Positions 26,401 through 40,300 of a DNA stretch of 64,000 bases are shown in pieces. Position numbers and translations under genes: made by a program. The notes under the pieces were generated by a model. The model worked only from the letters and a program-made list of their open reading frames with translations, had not been told where the DNA came from and searched no databases. Every line of letters starts with the position of its first letter. Position 1 is the stretch's first letter. The stretch is from Bugula neritina (Eukaryota > Bryozoa > Gymnolaemata > Cheilostomatida > Bugulidae), in assembly GCA_964035545.1 (NCBI GenBank), contig OZ037768.1:2469501-2533500 (forward strand), read 5' to 3'.

Positions 26401-29400
26401 TGACTGAGCAAATTCTAAGTTGTCAGCAAATATTTACTCAATTCCCATACAGATACAGCCAACAGCACTTATAACTACTCTAATACAATTGAATTGTGCA
26501 TTGTATTGTGTGTAATGAAAATATTCATAGTAACAGTATGATTAATTAATATCATAACAAATAGGGAAGTTATGCAGAGTTTTGTGTTACACAGCCCATA
26601 AAAATTAAAAGTTGAACAAACCCATAAAATTGTAAGAATAAAAAACATGTCACACCTTCTATACTAATATGAATACATAAATTAACCTCAGTATTAATAC
26701 TCTCCATGTCAACATCTACATTTTCTGACAAAAAACTTTTAGATTATCATTAAATTAGGAGTCTTACTTTTGGTGGGACGAAAATTACTTCTGTTCACCA
26801 CGTGTCTGACTATGTTGGGAGTTATGGAGCACATTCTCCATTTTAGGAGTCGTCGGTACTCCCAGGGCAGCTGCTCAACTATAACACCAAACAAAACACT
26901 GCAATGACAAGCTCACTCGCCTATAATATTCACATGCTAATACAAATCATGAATAAAAATATTGGAGATGTGGCCATTCACATCAGTGTTAGAAAATTTC
27001 ATTTTGATCTTTTCTGTCTTCAATTATACTTGTTCTCAAAAATTGTTACTCATACATGAAACAACAATTTATAATTAATATTAACATCACTTTTAAAGAA
27101 AAGTAAGTACATTACAATAATTAGTTATTAAAGAGTTGAGTGTCACAATGGGGAGACAATCAACAAAACTGATACTAAAATTCTTGATTTTATCAAAAAG
27201 CCTCGAGGAAAACTTCATACATGTAATACGTTGGACACGCAGTGAATGTACCATATAATACGCTGGGGTTGTTTACCTCTCTCATTTTCAGTGACAAAGT
27301 TTATGTACGGAGGGACGTTAGGAAAGAGACTCTTTATCAGAGCAGGCTGAGTATTATCATGGTAGGAGGAGTGAGTGCGCCGTCTGGCTGACTTCATTCT
27401 GATTGGTTGATTAGGATTGCTACGAACTCGGAGTATTCCCAGAGAAGCTGACCTCACCCTAGCACTGTGTCTCAGACTAGCCGAGACAGAGGCTGAGCTC
27501 AGCGAATCGGAATCTAGAGAATGCAAGCAAACAAACCATACCATCTAGCTGTTCACTTTCACTGTATGTAAACTAAATATTCTGAAATTGTCACTGTTAA
27601 TCTAAATATAAGCTTTTGATGAATAAGCTTCACATACACATGTTTGTACAATATGCTAGCAAAGGATAAAGTATTCTATATAAAATTAAGTGAGTTATAC
27701 TGTGAGAGGTTTATGTTTCTCTAGCAGCATTTACTTTCTGTACTATATGATGTGAACCAATTATAATGAGTTAACGAGTCCGTGAATCAGTGAGTTAGTA
27801 AGTTAGTGAGTTAGTAAGTTAGTGAGTCAGTGAGTTAGTTAGTTAGTAAATCAGTGAGTTAGTAAGTCAGTGAGTCAGTAAGTCAGTGAGTTAGTAAGCT
27901 AGTGAGTTAGTCAGCTAGTGAGTTAGTCAGCCAGTGAATGAGTTAGTCTGTTCATATGATTTATACATATATATGCATTTCTTCTCCCTCAAAATTAAAA
28001 GTTAAGCCTAGAAAAGTTTGATGAATATTCAGCTATGAGTTACTTGACCAGAACACTGACCATCATCTGGTCCCTCTACGTCATCATCCAGTCCATAAAT
28101 GTCGTCAACTTCCTCGTCATCGTCCTCTTCGTCCTCGAAATCATCGTCTGCTTCCAGCTCGTCTGCTTCACCATCTCCAGGAAACCTTTCGCTAAAATTA
28201 TCAATGCCTTTAAAATTAACGGAAAGCCTACATACCTTTTATTATGGAGTATAAGTGAATGAAACCATTGCAATTTACATTTAGCAAAAGAAGAAAGTAG
28301 TTATGCCCAGGCATGTAATGGTTATCTTAATCTTCCAGTTTGAAAACAAGTTGATAGGATGATTAAACATACTCTTTAATGGAGCAATTTTGATTTGTTA
28401 ACTTTTTAAATCACTGTAAATGGATGTGTATGCATCATAACTTATGTGCTAATCTATAATATATAAATTGCTAGTCTGAAAAGTGATATGAAGAATGATA
28501 TATGCAGACATAATGGTGCACTGAATGTGACTGTGTCATTCACAACATACTTGAGCTTACACTGTTTAGCCAGGGCAGCACTTTGTGCTGTTGGCAAGAA
28601 TTATCTATCCACTCATGGCTGCCTAGCTACGGAGTTTCAAACTATTATTTAAACTTAAGTGAATCAATAAATATGAAGTATCAGACAAAACTACAGGCAT
28701 AACCTTTACAGTTTAGGCAATGAAATTATGCAAGAAAGTAGTTAAAGATAAAAGCAATGAGCTAGGCTAGACTGAAAAATAAATTACATAGTTTATAGGG
28801 AAAAATTATAAATTTTCATATCTTCAACTTTTAAAATAACTTTTAGCATTATTGAGTCAAGCAATGGGCTAAGCGAATGTTCTTAGCTCAAAATTAGAAT
28901 TACTGCAGATTCACCATTTAAACACATTGTATTTGTTAGAACACAAGGTGCATTTTTTTTAGCAAAATCCAAACTTGAGACAACATTTCTAATAAAGGAA
29001 GTGACCAATTACCAAGTTAAACAGATTTGCCCCAAACTAACAGCTCTACACGACATATTACAAATCTAACTCAGTGAGATTCAGTGATTTTATACATAAC
29101 TAAATCTGAACAGCTAACCTCAAGTCTGAGTTTGAGTCTTCATCGTCGTCTGCAACTCCTTGTGCTGCCGATACAGAGCCACTGCGACTCAATGATTTCC
29201 TATCCGTGGCTGACGAAGTGTTGCTGGAAGTTGTCTTCCCACTCTGGTGTCGCTTCAGAGACGTTGCCGAAGTTTCCGTCACTACGCTGTCTCTTCCCTC
29301 ACACGCTGGTCTCGGCTCGGCAATCTTAATCTCAGGTTTACTAGATTTCCTGTCATAGGAGTTCAAAATGAGTTTCAAATACGACTAGTATAAAGTTTAC

Positions 29401-31326
29401 TGACACATTTACTAGACATCATAGTACAAACAACTTCCAGCTAAGCGTCATCAGTTATAATTCAACAATAGTAGACATCAACATTATAACTTGCTTTGTG
29501 TTTACAGACTTTTAAAATATATTTAGTTTTGCTTTTGTTTTTAAAAAGTTTATTTGTTGCTCAATTTTTAATGAAAAGGTTTTGGGTCAACAGCGACTCA
29601 AAATTCTGCAACTAAAGTCAGCAACTGCTGACAGAGACAAGGTCGCTGTGATTTGTTATTTGCAAACAGTGACAGGCATTTCTATGCTGTCAGTAACTGC
29701 TAGAATAGACATATATAAGTGATACAATCTTGCAAATAAATCAATACATCAATAACCAAATGCTAAGCTAGATTTAATTGCCAAAGAATCCAACATCAAA
29801 GGGCCCAGACAATGGAGCAATTATAATTTAGCTTACACAAATAGAAAGATATATTCAATATCTACCCAAGTGCAAATAATGTGCACCTGACAAGGTCTTT
29901 GATTATGTAACAACCATTGTGTGCAATGAGCTGTCTACAGAATTTCACTCTTTGTAAGAAGAGCCTGAGTGTGAGTGAGAGAGACACTTTCAGATATACT
30001 GAAACTCCAACCAGTAATAATAGATGGGACAAAAAAAGAACAAAAGCTATAATTTTTTTCATGAAAATTAATAGCTATAGCTAATTTGTTTTAATGAAAA
30101 AATGAACTGCTCAATATTACACAAAAATTAACAGTCTTGAGAGTAAACTATATGATTGAGGCTTACAGATAGTATGTTGTTGCTGAATCCACTCTCTTAG
30201 AATGTCTGCTGCCAGCAGAGGAGCTACCAGAGCCTTTGCCTGCACTAGAGCAAGAGACCGCAGAAATGGGTCTTACTGCTGCGGCAGTGTTTACAGTATT
30301 TGTATTAGCGAGAGCTGTCGGTATCGTAGGAGTCAATTTAGTGCAGATGAGTTGGTTGCTGCCTGAATGTACTGTGTGAGTAGAGTTTGGTCTGTCTAAA
30401 GACTCGCTAGACGAATGCTGTGAAAGAGTGTTTCGATTAACCAAAGAAGAAGCTCGTGATAATGTGCTTATTGCTTTCGATATTCTATGGTTCAAACCTT
30501 CCTCACCATCCTGCTTGGTTCGTTGATCTGACACCATTTTGAAATCTTCCTCTTCATTGGTTAACACCTCCTCGTATGGTTTCGCGGGACTGTAGTTGGG
30601 ATTTCTAACAGAAGAGCTTCTTGGCCTACGTAATGATGATGGTGGTCTGGTACCTCTATCTGGCCCTGCTGCAGGCTTGGCTAGAGTCGCTTCAAACTTC
30701 TCTTTCGCTGATTGTGTCATCACTGTGTTTGCTTCTGCCGAGTGAATAGAAACAACCTTAGTTGTAGTTACAGTGTTATGGTTGTTTACATTTACTGGAA
30801 GACTTGAAGAGTTTGCAGAAGATGTGTCCAAGGGTTGCTTGGGAGAAGCATCAGGGGTTTTAGCCGTTTTGAAGAGAGAAATATTGCTCATGTTTGTAGC
30901 GTGCATGCTGTTAGCTAAACTACCAGCTAATGTTGAATTCATGATGTGATTTAGAGTTTTGGTCCTTTCAAGTCCTAGAGTCATCAGATCCTTAGCACTC
31001 AGTGGCCTAGCATAAGGGTCGTCAGGGGGTACGTACCCAAAGTGCACAGGACTGGCAGTGACTTTACGTGCAGAAGGAGCATTTGTGGAAGAAATTGTCT
31101 TCTTATTTTGTAGCACCCTTGACGGACTGTTTGGAGCACTATTAACTAAACCAGGTTTTAAATCAGGGTTTTGGTACAGGTATATGGGGCCAGGCTCTGA
31201 GTTGCTGTACTTCAATAGTGGCTTTTCTATTTGAGGTCTCTGTGGTAGTTGCTTTGAACGAACAGAAAGATTGTCTATTGAGGATATCAATGAGTTCAGA
31301 GTATTATTGCTTCCTGGATCCATCAT
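20463..31326 (-). CDS. TTLL4: TTLL4-type tubulin polyglutamylase, 1137 residues
   Basis: Sixteen exons on the minus strand: 30167-31326, 29119-29349, 28061-28191, 27277-27513, 26768-26878, 25922-26070, 25686-25808, 24859-25070, 23614-23736, 23059-23205, 22769-22855, 22344-22469, 21881-21995, 21345-21555, 20869-20995, 20463-20586. All phases join; total 1138 codons with TGA. The first ATG is at 31324-31326. Residues 1 to about 550 are Ser-rich and disordered with an acidic patch in exon 3. The TTL catalytic domain follows, with [79 protein letters not shown] and [10 protein letters not shown], all TTLL4-like, then the [11 protein letters not shown] block. Vertebrate TTLL4 (about 1200 residues) adds the initiating glutamate to tubulin side chains and also modifies NAP1 proteins. 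The nucleotide- and tubulin-binding motifs look intact, so the enzyme should be active. It is divergent from CFAP20DC. Confidence 0.92.
23737..23930. repeat. Degenerate TA/CA-rich tandem repeat in TTLL4 intron
   Basis: Words such as catactatacagtgtatac and catgatatacatgatacaca repeat irregularly (about 18-27 bp spacing). The array begins right at the acceptor side of TTLL4 exon 23614-23736. Confidence 0.75.
24738..24850. repeat. Short tandem repeat in TTLL4 intron, next to exon 24859-25070
   Basis: First a degenerate tactaagatatattggaata unit, then four near-perfect 10-bp gactgggata units. The array sits immediately downstream (in the gene's direction) of the exon's donor. A run of 12 G lies about 60 bp further into the intron, near 24682-24693. 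Confidence 0.75.
27772..27945. repeat. gtta/gtga tetramer-based repeat in TTLL4 intron 3
   Basis: Runs of gttagtgagttagtaa and gtcagtgagtcagtaa, a degenerate 4-bp (8-bp higher order) array of about 170 bp between the exons at 27277-27513 and 28061-28191. Confidence 0.85.
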
Positions 31327-32647
31327 CACTCAGACAAGTTCAATTTGAGTAAAGTACCACTTTCTTTCAGAGAACTACTCTCTTAAGTGAATGCTATCAT
31401 GATTCTCTCTTCCCATTGTGCTAAAACAGTATAAACAGTGTACTAACAAACATTTGTTATGAAACCTAAAGTAATGAGCCAAAATCATATTGTTTAAATT
31501 CATGTTTTTTTGCCTTAAAAATGACAAGTTGATTTTTATTTATGCTTGAAACTTTTACAAACTTTTAAAACTATATTTAACATGCAAACTATATTAAAAA
31601 AATTATTTAGGAGTATTTACAACAACTTTTAGCTATACTTAAACACAGTATTATAATTACAGATGAACAATTAAATCCTAGTATAACATAGCTTCAGGCT
31701 TCATTTCATACACAAGCAGAGCTATGTCAAATTTAACAGTTTGGTGCATTTTTCTAGCATTGAAGTAGATGAATTACCATAATTTTTGTATTATAGCTGT
31801 TAGTCAAAATATAAATAAAATGACTTGCTTTTCGAGAAAAAAAAATCAAACCGTTCAACAAAAGAAACAAGTGTAATAGTCAATATCATAGATAAATAGT
31901 GACAATTATTATCATTATCAGTCTCTTACTAAATAGGCTCAAATTTAAAGCTGATGATGCCAATTTATGTTATTCACCAAGGCCAAAGTTAATACTAACA
32001 GTGATGATACTAACTCTATTTGAAATGTGCTAACTTAAACTGCATCACTAATTCTAAGTTGAAGTGCAAGTATAAGTATTAGATGTGATGTAGCTACGAC
32101 AGATCTAAGCTAAAAATGATAATGTAACTTAACCCATAGGCTATAAGTATAACTTATAGCATAAGTAATGATATTAAACTATGTCTACTACAATCATTTA
32201 CTAATATCAATATTTAAGTAAATTTTTGTATAATTAATATAACAATATGAATAATATTAATAAAATTCGATATAATTTTATTTTAATTTATAGTATTAAC
32301 TAATCATTTTTATTTCAACTTGTTTACGCAGTCTCGATCTGCTAAGCAATGAACAGTTGATTGAAAGGCTCACCAGTGACTAGAAATGGAAGTTAACCTA
32401 TAACACAAAACAAATAAAATTAAAAGTTGAAACAAAAATTGAAACTGTTGATGTTGAAAATAAAATTAATTTATTACACATTATATTGAACTCTAAGTCA
32501 TTAAAACATTTTACTCACACAGTCACCTAAAACAAAATTATTAATTGAAAAAATAAGCTTTACACTTTTAGTTAGCTGCCTCTCTTTGTACGTGAACATC
32601 ATCAATATGATTATGACTGAACACTCACTTCAACATGCAATTTATAC

Positions 32648-32661
32648 TTTGCCAAGGTAAC
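32648..32661. promoter_or_regulatory. RFX X-box-like site
   Basis: TTTGCCAAGGTAAC matches the X-box GTTGCC-NN-GGTAAC in 13 of 14 positions (first base T for G), with inverted TTGCC/GGTAA arms. It sits in the promoter-like part of the TTLL4/CFAP20DC divergent region. RFX sites of this form control ciliary genes across animals, and both neighbours are ciliary or tubulin-related, which makes the match more credible than chance. Confidence 0.45.
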
Positions 32662-33009
32662 AAAATAGTCACACAGGACTTCAGCTCATGCGCATAATAA
32701 AACTCTCGCAGTCATAGCGATGTCTATGATACCCAGCGAATCACAAACATTTAGCTTCCACCAATCAACTTGTGTTTAGCAAAACCCAATAAATTATCCA
32801 ATTAGATGCTTCATTATTCCCAACTTCAGATTACAGTATTGGTATAAAAATTTGATATAATATTCATATTGCTCTTTCAATATCAATATGAATATGCTCA
32901 GATGGTGTAGAAGATTTTAATTTGTAAATTGTACGCTTACCACAATGCTTTTTCCTATCTTATTTTATAAATATATATTGTTCGTATTGTATAATACTTA
33001 TATTACAAC

Positions 33010-33400
33010 TATGCCTATGCAGTATGCTATAAGTGTAAGTGTAAGACTAAGTTGCCACTAAGTCTAAGTGTAACTGTAAGTCAAAGTGAAAGTGAAGGTA
33101 TCACAATCAGTATCACAATGACTATCAGTATGAGTATCAGTATCACTTATAGCATCAGTGACTCAGACTGTCAGTATCACTATGACTATCACTATCAGTG
33201 TGACTATGAGTATGACTATCATACTTATACTAATAGTAATACTTTCGTAGTGATAGTCACTATCACTATGATCTACGACAGTATCAGTATGAGTATTACT
33301 ATCAGTATGATTATGAGACTGGGTATCAGTCTGAGCCACTATCAGCATCACTATGAGTATAACTATCACTATGATATTGATAGTGACTATGATCTGTCAA
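33010..33400. repeat. Degenerate 6-bp (tatcac/tatgac/tatcag) repeat
   Basis: About 390 bp dominated by tatcac, tatgac, tatcag, tatgag hexamers preceded by gtaagtctaagt words. Because the period is 6 bp it leaves a long spurious open frame rich in Ser, Ile, Tyr and Asp. It lies between the divergent genes TTLL4 and CFAP20DC. Confidence 0.85.
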
Positions 33401-34359
33401 ATATCATTCAATGTAAATGCCACACATTTGACTTTTGTCATGCTCATTGTGATTGTATTTCAATTGGTGTTACTGTTTACAAACAATCTCAAAGTTCAAC
33501 AAGAATTATGATATTATTAATTTTAATTAGTATTACTATTAGTATCCCTGATAACAGTATGAGTATCATTAAAGTGCTAGTTAATAAATGTAATTTGGCT
33601 TTTGCTTTGGGTTTATCTTCATTGAACTTTAGTTTGGTGTTGTATTTGTTCATACTGATTACAGACTTTGAATTTTAATTTTAAAATTAAAAGATTATGT
33701 TATCATTTTGATTATGGTTCTCATATCGATATTCATTATGACCATCATTTTAATTACTATTCTAACTAATGTTAGGCCGTACATAAAAATATGTTTTGAT
33801 CAGGGTGTTATGGCTTTAGATATAGTTTAATTCATATTATACTTAAAGTTATTGTGATGGCTTGCTTTTTAATTAACATTCAACTTGTGAATGTGTCATC
33901 CACTAATTTTAATTTTTAAGATAGTCTTACTGATAGGTACGCAATGATTGTCATTGTAGGTCTATCATAAAATTATTACTGCTATTTTTACAAATTATTA
34001 TTATTATGAATACCATAACTGTAACTAGACATTGCCGGATATGTAACTGTTTATGAGAGTGTAATTATAAATAGGTTGCAGGGTCACTCTTCATTGCTAT
34101 TTTTAATATAATATTTTTTTTGCAACAACAGATTTGTCATTACATATTTATGCTAAAAAGATCATTGTAAAGGTATAGATTGGTATCAGTAGAAACATTC
34201 TTAGAAATTGTAAATAGAATACTGATGTTAACATAATGCAATTAAATTTGTTTATATTATGTAGTTATTTCTTTACAGTTTTTAGACTAGCCCCAAAGAA
34301 TTTTGAAACACCAGCAATGCTCTAAGACTGTGGAAACATTTATTTACACAGCTGCCGTC

Positions 34360-37300
34360 ATGTTTAGAAATGATTACCAGGTGAAATATATCTTGATTTT
34401 ACATGTGTACTTAGACCTGTGATTATGTGACAAGGTAGTCTGTAGAGATTCAGATTATCGTTATGTAATAGTATTGTATATTTACTCCTACACCAGATTG
34501 TCCTCATGTATCATTACACTGAGTTAAACAGCACACGCAGGCTTTAGATATATTATTATCTACAATATTTGCAGGGTGGTAATTTCTTTGAGATATTCAG
34601 TGCTCAGGGAAAAGATCCAACTAGTCAGTGGAAGTTGCAGGGTTCAGCTGGTATAAGAAAGGTACCTCATGTCATTCCAAACTAATACTGCCTTAATTAC
34701 TCTACCCATGCTTTCGATGCTGATTCTTATTTATCACTTAAATTAAAGTTCATCAGTAACTTTGCTGGTATCAACTATACTGGTTTCTTGATGTTTCTAT
34801 CGACCATTATTTTTGTAGAAATTTGAGAAAGAAGTTAAAGGATATGTATATACATTAGAGGGTACTGTAGCTACTACCAAAATGGTGATACCCAAAGATA
34901 TCAAGCATTCGTGTATGTATTTCATAAAATTTAGTTCAATGCAATAATTGTAGTTGTGTGTACTGTAGATAGTTGTGTGTACTGTATGTAGTTGTGGGTA
35001 CTGTATGTAGTTGTGTGTACTGTATGTAGTTGTGGGTACTGTATCTATTTGTGGGTACTGTATGTAGTTGGGGGTACTGTAGATAGGTTTATAGTTGGCA
35101 GGTTTTGGTTACTTAAATGCTCCTCTTTAATTATTATTGAGATTGTTTTAATTAAACTGATTTAAAGCCTGAAATTTGTATCAGTTTATTAGATAGGAAA
35201 ATTTTGATTGGCTAAAAAGGTCTGATTATAGTTCATGAACTTCTACTGTGTTTACTGTGCTACATTAAGATGATGATGTGATTAGATATTATGAATATAT
35301 ATCTCCTTTTGTTACAGTGTCTTTGGTTCAAAGATATCTGATCTTCCAAATCAATGTGCCTAAAGGTGGTGAATTCTCCATAGAGATAGGGTCAGTTATC
35401 CAGTTTAGTCAATATTATCTACTTGCTAAGCAGATAATCTACAGTCTTCAGTGATGGCATTAAATGTTCCAAATATGAATATAATATTTTAAAAGAATAT
35501 TTGCATCTAACATTTTGATTGTTTTCCAGAAGTTATTCTAAAATATATAATTGTGTTATGATTTGATAGGATACTTTCTTGCCTTCAGTGGCAAATTAAT
35601 TTTTGAAATAGATTGTGTTTTAATAATTCACTCAATTCTTTACTATCATCTAACATAGCTACTTTTTATATCATTTTCAGCTATGTAGTGTATTTAATCT
35701 CTAATCATCAAGTTGATTCTTATTTTTGTTTTGTCACGTAATAACATAAAGTATTTTATTGGCTGCTTCTTGAATAAACCACTGAATTTTTTCGAGTCTG
35801 TATCATATAAAAACAAAGAACACTGAAACATCATATGGGAATATAAAACACTAATTGTGTTCCACACTCTCAGAGAATTACGAGCCACTTACTGAAACAG
35901 TAGTATTGTATTGAGATAGTTATGGCATCTGAACCACTGATTATGTTGGCATATATTATAATATCCCGTGTTGCTATGGTTGCAGAGTAACGGACACAGG
36001 AAACAACAAGAGAAGACTAAATCTATCAACATCAGTGAAAGAGATCTCTACCACACCTTTGCATGCAAAGCTACCTCTCACTGTGCTTCGGAAGTCAATG
36101 GTATTTCTAGTGCAAAATTAAACAGTATTCATGATTTCATTCAGAGTGTTTATATGCATGTGCAAGTCAAATAATTAATTCCAGTCACATGTAATGTTAT
36201 TTTTTGTGGAGAAATTTGTTGGGTACCGCCCTGATAATCGGTTACCAGCCTGTTTTTGTGACGGTATTGTTGCTGATTGAATCGCAAACATTTCTCTCTC
36301 AGGATAACTAACCGGATCAAAAATTTTGGTCTCGTGTTGAGTTTTTGAAAGTTTTCTTAACAAGCAATTTGTGATGTATGTTGAAAACTTTTAGCTAAAT
36401 GTGTTAATAGACAGTTTGTGTGATTTAGGTTACTGTGTAGTTTTATGCAAATGCAATATTTGTGTCAGTAAAATCTGTAAGCTTAGACCTGAGCTGTTGT
36501 TTTTATGACTCGTGGAAAAGTTGTAGTTTTGTTAAATCTTCTATCAGCTCCACCAACCGCTAGAAAAAACATCCTTCATGTTATAGAGTGGTTTATACAG
36601 GGCTGTGTGAAAGATCTTTCCACTCATAATGTTAATGTATTATATGACTTAAACTTAAACATGGAAGGTTTCAGCATCTTCGGAGTTGTCACACTACTTC
36701 GACTCTAGTAATTCCATTGGAATGTAACATTGTAGTGGCTGAACTGCTGTTGTGACATGGTTAGCATAGTAGGGGAGACCTGGCCAGGGCAAACGTATAG
36801 CAAGATAGATAGCCTAAGTATTTCTGCCAACTGCTCATTAAGAAGGGTCATGACGATGAGGCTTCAACCTCCAGACACTACAGATGATGATAGTAAGTCG
36901 ATTCCCCACTCAACTGGGAGTCATGTTCTCAGAAATGTATTTACAACAGTTATTTATATACATGTTAAAGTCTGATGCTGTCAAGTAGGATGTTGATCAG
37001 TATTTTATGTGGGAGCTTGTAAATATACTTGAATTTCTCAAGTTGATAGACCAAGCAAGCACTAGTATCAGCTTATACCATACCATATGACACTAATATC
37101 AGCTGATATTATATCCCGATACTGCTGTCAACTAATATACATGATAGCGCTAGTAGATATGTAGGTTCAAAACCAGAGCGTAACGAGCAGGTTTCCTGGT
37201 TCCACAGGTATATACGGCACGGCGGAGAGCGTGACCTCACCAGGTGTAGACCAGATTCCTAGGCAATGTCAGCTTCCTCTCGACCTTCACCATCTCACTC

Positions 37301-40300
37301 AGATTATCAACATGCACAAGATCAGAGCCTCCGAGGTCAAGGTTAAACATGACCGACCTTCACCCATAGAATTAGGTAACTAGTTACTGTCCATCTCAAA
37401 AGTTTGTGTGGTCTTAGGCTTACGAGAGTTTGAAGTGGGTTTCAACACCACCATCAGGTTAGGTTTTAATTACTTTTTAACCAAAATTTTAAATTATTAT
37501 TGACAGTTGTCATTTCCCAAATTAAAATTTTACTTCTTCAAGATGGTAGTTTGTTTACTTTTCTTGAAATAATATTTTATTTACTATTTTAGGCTTTTTA
37601 TTGGGCAAAGATAAAACAGCAAAGTTAATTACAAACCACTCAATGGGTTTTCTTTCTTGTTTTACTTGATGTATATGTGTATGAAGAGTATCCTTCTCAT
37701 CTGTTGCAGACCTGAGCGCTAGTGGAAGGCGTGGCCAGATGAATGAGAGTTTTCACATAGCCTTTGGCACCAAGATTGGTAAACCTCCTACTGCAGGGGT
37801 GGGCAGAAAGTCAACCTCATCAGGGTTGCCTTCTCCGTCTAGTATGAGGTCTAGTGCCGGTGCTTCCTCCAGAGAGAGTTATGGTAGGTTTTTCAGTCTT
37901 CTGCCTGTACGTCTTCAACATTCCTCTGCTTTCAATGTGGTCATAGTTAAACTGGTAGTTGTTTATATAGAAATTGCATGGCATGTGTGTAGGTGGGAAA
38001 TATAATACCTTTAGTTGGACTTTCACTGTATATTGATTTGGTTTTATTCTGAGAATTTCAGGGTGTTGTGTTATTGGCTATTAGTATTTTACTAGCTACA
38101 TGTTTTCTGTTGATATTATCATTAATATTTATATTTTATTGGTTGCTCAATGCATACAAATAAATTGCAAATTCGTCTGTGTTAAAACTTTGTTAAATAC
38201 CTCAACGTAATGCATGAATAATAAAGCCACACAACTCCAATATATATCTATATGATACCCTCGCATGCTGCTTTCATCAGTTCCACCTTTGTTTTGTCAC
38301 TTTGTTAGACGTGTATTTGTTTATATTATTGTTCATCACCATGTGTGTAGATTTGTCTGCACGTCCAACAGCCCGTAGTCATCGCCAAAGTCACGCTGAC
38401 AGAACCTCCTTCCCTCATAATATTAACAATCGGCAGCGCCTGCTTTCAGATCCTGGCAAGTCCGCTGACAGGGCCAACAGTATGTTCAGCTACCCATTCG
38501 ATGATAATATAATATACTAACTCAGTAATACTATAATATACTAACTCAGTAATACTATAATATACTAACTCAGTATTACTATAATATACTAACTCAGTAA
38601 TACTATAATATACTAACTCAGTAATACTATAATATACTAACTCAGTAATACTATAATATACTAACTCAGTAATACTATAATATACTAACTCAGTAATACT
38701 ATAATATACTAACTCAGTAATACTATAATATACTAACTCAGTAATACTATAATATACTAACTCAGTATTACTATAATATACTAACTCAGTATTACTATAA
38801 TATACTAACTCAGTAATACTATAATATAATAACTCAATAATTATATAAATTTTAAACACTACCCACTATTCATTTACAGCCTGATTATTTGTTTCACACC
38901 ATACTACTTTATGTTTGTGTATTTTACCAAATATACTCACAATTTTCTTTTTAGCTCCACTGATTTTTGTCAAATGTTGGTCAGACCTAACAGATAGTTT
39001 ACTTTATTTATTCTGCCGATATTCTAGATCAAAATCATTTCTCTGTTTGTTTGTCATGAGGGACTCTTATCATGTTAAGTTTCATGTGCTATAATATTAG
39101 TTTCAAGTATCACCTACATCAGTTTATGAGTCTGTTGAATAATTTTTTTTGAAACATTTGCTCACCTTTTCTGATTATAGCCAACTTGAAATATTTACTG
39201 GAAGTAATTATACTCAGTTGATACAGTCCTTGACATAGCTCTGTGGTGTACTGGTATCCAGTGTCATTTTCGTTTTTCTTAGACCCGCTAAATGAAAGTA
39301 AAAGCTGGTCGGGGAGTGAGATGCAGGAGCAGAAGCTACATGAAGCTGGATTTGCAGTGCCACATCCGCCTCCCCGAGACAGCTCAACCGAGTCCACGGG
39401 AAGGAGGAGACCCAAAGTGAGGTCGAGTGAGAGACAGTACAGAACCCCTGCTGATGCTCATCTGAATCCTCTCCACGTCAACTCCACAGGTGGGCTTCGT
39501 GCACCACCCGTACTCTTCAGAACTTCCTGTCTTTAGAGCCATATAATCTTAGTTCTGTCCAGTCATAATTCTATTCTATCAGACTGTTATGTAAATATAT
39601 AAATATACTTTTTGATTAACATTTTATAATTCTTATTGATTGCACACCCGTGTCATAACCAACAGTTTGACTGTAGAAAGTCACGTTGTTTCATCACAGG
39701 GCATCACCACACAGTGTCTGCCCCCTCTATACCACACATCAGGCAGAATAGTGACCAGAGGGAAGACAACTCTGCAAAGTTGAAGTTGTCTCCTCTTAAG
39801 ATGAATAAATTAGCACCAATAAACAGACAGTCACAGCAGCCCCTGCAATCTGCCCATGAACCCAGACTACATGTGAATAAGACACCACTTCAGCCCCTTG
39901 ACCAGCAGCCAGGTTTGTGTGCCCAGTCATTCTCCGATCATCTTTAGTACTGTGACACACTATATTATAAGAATATCACAAGCTGGGTCGCTAAATGTAT
40001 TGCTGATTTTGTAACACCTGTCAGGGATTTTTTTAGAGTTATTTTGGGGTTCGGGTGGTAAAATATCTGCTGAGCAATTGAACATTCAGGGTTGTCCTGC
40101 TTGTATTCATATTAAAGGATTTAAGTTCCCTGGGTGAATAAATTTTGTCCTTTTATAGCAATTTGGGTAGTTTTTTAGTGAGCGATCTCTGAAATGAAAC
40201 CTAAACTATAAAATGGAAATGGTGTCATTTAGCTGTGATCAGTTTACAAAATGCTTGTTAGAGCAATAACTTGATTTCAATTGATATTAAGTCAGGAACT

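Larger units (their letters stand above)
31327..34359. promoter_or_regulatory. Divergent intergenic region between TTLL4 and CFAP20DC
   Basis: About 3 kb between two start codons on opposite strands, so it holds both 5' UTRs and both promoters. The likeliest promoter core is 32580-32800, where GC content rises locally, with catgcgcat (NRF1-like), ccaatca (CCAAT box) and an X-box-like site. A degenerate tandem repeat fills 33010-33400. The rest is AT-rich with no coding exon that I can support; untranslated first exons may be hidden here. Confidence 0.5.

Noticed and set aside
31327-31329. Upstream start three bases before the TTLL4 ATG
   Set aside because: The codon is GTG; the first real ATG is at 31324-31326.
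33052-33678. 208-codon plus-strand frame
   Set aside because: Translation of the hexamer repeat followed by AT-rich sequence; no domain-like composition.
35968-36174. 68-codon frame over CFAP20DC exon 5
   Set aside because: Shadow frame; the correct frame reads TDTGNNKRRLNLS and matches the CFAP20 domain.
38500-38850. Regular array that superficially resembles a CRISPR
   Set aside because: No spacers: the units are contiguous and the host is a eukaryote.
38446-38859. 137-codon minus-strand frame of YYSITELV repeats
   Set aside because: Translation of the 24-bp intronic repeat of CFAP20DC.
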